From Proteobacteria bacterium UBA2383 (GTDB taxonomy: Bacteria; Pseudomonadota; Gammaproteobacteria; Competibacterales; Competibacteraceae), in assembly GCA_002343485.1 (NCBI GenBank), contig DDST01000033.1, positions 1 through 7,604 of the forward strand: DNA of 7,604 nt, read 5' to 3'. Of the stretch, positions 5,852 through 7,604 are shown piece by piece. How positions within the stretch are numbered: position 1 is the first letter of the stretch; each line of letters begins with the position of its first letter. The notes under the pieces were generated by a model. That model saw only the letters and a program-made list of their open reading frames with translations, had not been told where the DNA came from and did no database searches. Both the position numbers and the translations under genes were made by a program.

Positions 5852-6110
5852 CCATGTACTTTCATGGAACCCACGGCCTACTAACGGGTCTTTGGCCCGT
5901 ATCCTGGATTTCCAGTCCGTTACACTTCAACCCATCGGCTTTCAGCCAGTGGTGGTTCTCCAGGCGGGCTCAGATGCCCTTTAACAGAGAACGTAACTTA
6001 GAGCTAAGTAAATGATGATGCTCCTATAAAGCACCGGGCGCAGTAATGGGTGGACTTTCAGTCCTCTGCACCCGGCACAACCCACCAGCTTTTAGCTGGT
6101 GGTCGTTCAG
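5852..6110 (+). mobile_element. probable IS200/IS605-type remnant (right end / omega-RNA-like region without transposase)
   Basis: No intact gene is present, but the segment is densely structured. A small CCATG/CATGG hairpin lies at 5852-5867. Stem CCGGGCGCAG (6034-6043) pairs with CTGCACCCGG (6066-6075) with one mismatch, enclosing a GGACT/AGTCC hairpin (6052-6064). A perfect 9-bp terminal hairpin with a TTT loop follows at 6082-6102, then TCGTTCAG. Nested stems ending in a short-loop hairpin and a TTCA-like tail are what IS200/IS605 elements show at their right end, where TnpB's guide (omega) RNA is also encoded. A short frame ending at 6015 (SRRAQMPFNRERNLELSK) could be a decayed TnpB C-terminus; its distance of about 95 nt to the end fits, but I cannot confirm homology. 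The left boundary is a guess. Alternatives are a PATE/MITE-like element or an unrelated structured RNA. Confidence 0.42.
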
Positions 6111-6113
6111 TTG

Positions 6114-7253
6114 TTAGGCGTGGGGTTGACGCCGCCGAGCAGCACTAATGCCGATAAGGCCTACCCCTAGCAAGGCAAGCGTACCGGGTTCAGGTATGGT
6201 GGGCGCAGCGTCGTCACCAAGATTCTGATTCAGCAGCAAAAAGGTTCCGCCCACATTTGCGATAACCGTACCGTTAGTAGCGATAGAAACACCTGCTATC
6301 GTAGCTGGGGTGTTTCCGGCATTTCCGCTAGCCGTCCAACCATATGTGGACAATAGCGGATCCGGATTTGCCGAATCGCAGAGATCAGCACCTGTCGGAG
6401 CAGGTAATCCATTGAAGAGGATGCCAGATACACAGGAAGTCACATTTGCGGTTGCGCCGAAGACACCTTCAGCAAGAGCACTTCCTGGAATTTGATTCGT
6501 ATTGGGTACGCTGCCGCTGATAGTACCACCAAGGTAGGATAGACGGGCGAGTTCAAAGATATCTGTATCGCCCACTGCAGTTCCTGGATCGAGCCACTTA
6601 CCTAATGTCGTACTACCACTTAGGCTCCCATCGCCCGGCCCCGTCGGCATGACAAAGGTGCCTAAGTTGACCTGGTTTACAAGACTGGTAGTGAGACCAT
6701 TAAATGTTTGGCCATCAGCATTAGCGACCTCATTACCATTACTACCTGGCCCTACGACATCATCATCGTCAGCGATTAGGCTAATGCGCCAAAAATCGAA
6801 GATGAACTGAGACACTGTCGGTGGGGCGTTCAAATCCAGGTAGCCACCTCCCTCGATAAAGAAATAGAGATTGGCGTTAGAGCCAATAATGTCACTAATT
6901 CCTCCTGTACCACCGCTCGCGAGGGAATAACCGTCCACTTTGAGGAAACTGACTTCATAGAAACGGTCTCCGTCTGCAACAGCAGTACCGCCCGAACCAG
7001 TAAATTGCTGAATAACCAAGCTCTGGCCGTTTGATACGAAACGCGCTAGACCGTCGGCAGATGTCGAATCGTAATCAATGGCACCATCCCACGAGCCTGC
7101 TGGAAGAGCACCTCCGGATGCGCTTACCACATTGTCTGCCGCAAAATCCCAGTTGTCCTGGATTACGGATGCTTGCGCCGGCGCAACAGTTGCGGAAAGA
7201 ACGGCTGCAGCCAATATTTTCTTGGAAAAAATTTTTTTCGCTGTGTTCAACAT
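6114..7253 (-). CDS. PEP-CTERM domain secreted/surface protein
   Basis: A 379-residue exported protein ending in a PEP-CTERM sorting signal: VPEP-like IPEPGTLA (353-360), a hydrophobic stretch (358-370) and the basic tail RRR (373-375). Such tails are recognised and cut by an exosortase (EpsH/XrtA type), and the proteins are linked to exopolysaccharide and floc formation. The N-terminus is a Sec signal: Lys-rich start, hydrophobic core (13-24) and a likely cut after APAQA (A28). The mature part is rich in Gly, Asp, Ser, Thr and Asn, poor in Lys, with only two cysteines (C274, C292) that could form a disulfide. An acidic run ADDDDV (161-166) may bind Ca2+. The middle domain is not recognised. 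Start: AAGGAGG at 7268-7262 is 8 nt before the ATG at 7253; the longer frame from 7286 would put this ribosome site inside the gene. No exosortase is nearby. Confidence 0.88.
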   Translation of the reverse strand: MLNTAKKIFSKKILAAAVLSATVAPAQASVIQDNWDFAADNVVSASGGALPAGSWDGAIDYDSTSADGLARFVSNGQSLVIQQFTGSGGTAVADGDRFYEVSFLKVDGYSLASGGTGGISDIIGSNANLYFFIEGGGYLDLNAPPTVSQFIFDFWRISLIADDDDVVGPGSNGNEVANADGQTFNGLTTSLVNQVNLGTFVMPTGPGDGSLSGSTTLGKWLDPGTAVGDTDIFELARLSYLGGTISGSVPNTNQIPGSALAEGVFGATANVTSCVSGILFNGLPAPTGADLCDSANPDPLLSTYGWTASGNAGNTPATIAGVSIATNGTVIANVGGTFLLLNQNLGDDAAPTIPEPGTLALLGVGLIGISAARRRQPHA

Positions 7254-7329
7254 AGCAGTTTCCTCCTTATTAGGAAAAATTTTCACATGGAGCCATTAGC
7301 TTAGAACCCTGTGTACCCGCGAAAAGATA

Positions 7330-7345
7330 TACACAATCTATGCCA
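7330..7345 (-). promoter_or_regulatory. candidate sigma-54 (-24/-12) promoter of the PEP-CTERM gene
   Basis: On the - strand, TGGCATAGATTGTGTA places GG and the -12 G with the fixed 10-nt spacing of sigma-54 promoters (consensus TGGCAC-N5-TTGC). The -24 box matches five of six, but the -12 box reads TGT instead of TGC, which weakens it. Transcription would begin near 7320, giving a leader of about 65 nt with the ribosome site at 7268-7262. The two 18-bp repeats further upstream lie where enhancer sites are expected. This is inference from pattern and position. Confidence 0.45.
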
Positions 7346-7406
7346 TTTTATATATTTGTTTTATTTCAATGCGTTACATTTTTTCATTCTCTAACTGAAA
7401 CAGAAT

Positions 7407-7424
7407 GTGTAAAATATTCTGACA
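7407..7424. promoter_or_regulatory. 18-bp repeat, copy 1: candidate activator (enhancer) site
   Basis: GTGTAAAATATTCTGACA occurs here and again, identical, at 7494-7511. The inner 17 bp (TGTAAAATATTCTGACA) form an imperfect palindrome: 13 of 17 positions match their own reverse complement, with TGT/ACA at the ends, as expected for a dimeric regulator. It lies about 90-105 bp upstream of the predicted start of the PEP-CTERM transcript, a normal enhancer distance. PrsR, the sigma-54 activator tied to exosortase loci, is the obvious candidate, but this is inferred. Confidence 0.55.
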
Positions 7425-7493
7425 AGCTGCATTTAATCATATTTATTTATTTCAACATGTTATGATTTATTTTAGTTTCTTCTGGGCACAAAG

Positions 7494-7511
7494 GTGTAAA
7501 ATATTCTGACA
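7494..7511. promoter_or_regulatory. 18-bp repeat, copy 2: candidate activator (enhancer) site
   Basis: An exact second copy of GTGTAAAATATTCTGACA, 87 bp from the first (about eight helical turns), in the same orientation. An 18-bp exact match in a 300-bp region is very unlikely by chance even in AT-rich DNA, which supports a protein binding site. Confidence 0.55.
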
Positions 7512-7604
7512 GATTATTGTTGGTTCGCATTCAATCAGCTTTGACGCCGCGCTGTTGCTTAGCAACTAACGATAAAAAATATTCGCTCATGTCGGTAATT
7601 GGAT

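Larger units (their letters stand above)
5540..6113. other. gene-free stretch between antitoxin control region and PEP-CTERM gene
   Basis: About 570 bp with no convincing gene. Frames of 60-65 codons exist but have no ribosome site or recognisable motif. From left to right it holds: 5540-5674, nothing I can name; a 10-bp hairpin (5675-5704); two related GTTGGGC palindromes (5745-5771, 5782-5815); and an IS200/IS605-like remnant (about 5852-6110). The run of unrelated palindromes suggests a site that has collected repeats and insertions. Confidence 0.7.
7254..7604. other. AT-rich control region upstream of the PEP-CTERM gene
   Basis: About 350 bp without a gene, clearly richer in A+T than the rest of the window. 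It contains the ribosome site (7262-7268), the sigma-54-like element (7330-7345), the two 18-bp repeats, two TTATTTCAA...GTTA boxes (from 7361 and 7447) and a small palindrome GTTGCTTAGCAAC (7554-7566). Its length suggests elaborate control or a divergent gene starting beyond the window. Confidence 0.65.

Noticed and set aside
6082..6102. Rho-independent terminator for the PEP-CTERM gene
   Set aside because: The 9-bp hairpin has no T-run on the - strand; its position and tail fit an IS200/IS605 end better.
7254..7286. Longer start of the PEP-CTERM protein (11 extra residues)
   Set aside because: It would place the strong AAGGAGG site inside the coding region; the internal Met also gives a standard signal peptide.

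Overview
The window looks like a chromosomal accessory segment of a Gram-negative, probably gammaproteobacterial, environmental organism. The pointers are moderate-to-high GC genes, a PEP-CTERM/exosortase substrate (typical of exopolysaccharide- or floc-forming water and sludge bacteria), an Rpn-type nuclease, a PIN/ribbon-helix-helix toxin-antitoxin pair and dispersed GTTGGGC...GCCCAAC palindromes. A Competibacter-like lineage would fit, but this is a guess from gene content, not a placement.

Left block (1-4205, + strand). A possible tail of an upstream gene (1-57) is followed by a MaoC-like double-hotdog protein (86-1114). Next comes a large fusion of an E1/ThiF-like adenylating domain to an Acg-type nitroreductase domain (1207-3195), resembling mycobacterial Rv1355c (MoeY). 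An Rpn-family PD-(D/E)XK nuclease (3192-4205) overlaps the fusion gene by ATGA. The first two genes together suggest an uncharacterised small-molecule pathway: acyl chain hydration/dehydration, ATP-dependent carboxylate activation and flavin redox chemistry. The nuclease may be a coupled passenger.

Middle block (4174-5539, - strand). A four-helix membrane protein of unknown family converges on, and overlaps, the 3' end of the nuclease gene. After a short gap comes a VapBC-like operon: a ribbon-helix-helix antitoxin (start best placed at 5506), then a PIN-domain toxin overlapping it by 14 nt. A 12-bp palindrome just upstream is a candidate autoregulatory operator.

Non-coding block (5540-6113). 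About 570 bp without a convincing gene, rich in structure. It holds a perfect 10-bp hairpin, a pair of related GTTGGGC palindromes, and a segment of about 260 bp whose nested stems and terminal hairpin resemble the right end/omega-RNA part of an IS200/IS605-family element without an intact transposase or TnpB. That segment stops 3 nt from the stop codon of the next gene.

Right block (6114-7604, - strand). A PEP-CTERM secreted protein (start best placed at 7253) lies downstream of a long AT-rich control region. That region has an 18-bp sequence repeated exactly twice (7407 and 7494) and, closer to the gene, a sigma-54-like -24/-12 element (7345-7330). This fits sigma-54 plus enhancer-binding-protein control, as proposed for the PrsK/PrsR system of exosortase loci. 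No exosortase is in the window, so this is an orphan substrate here.
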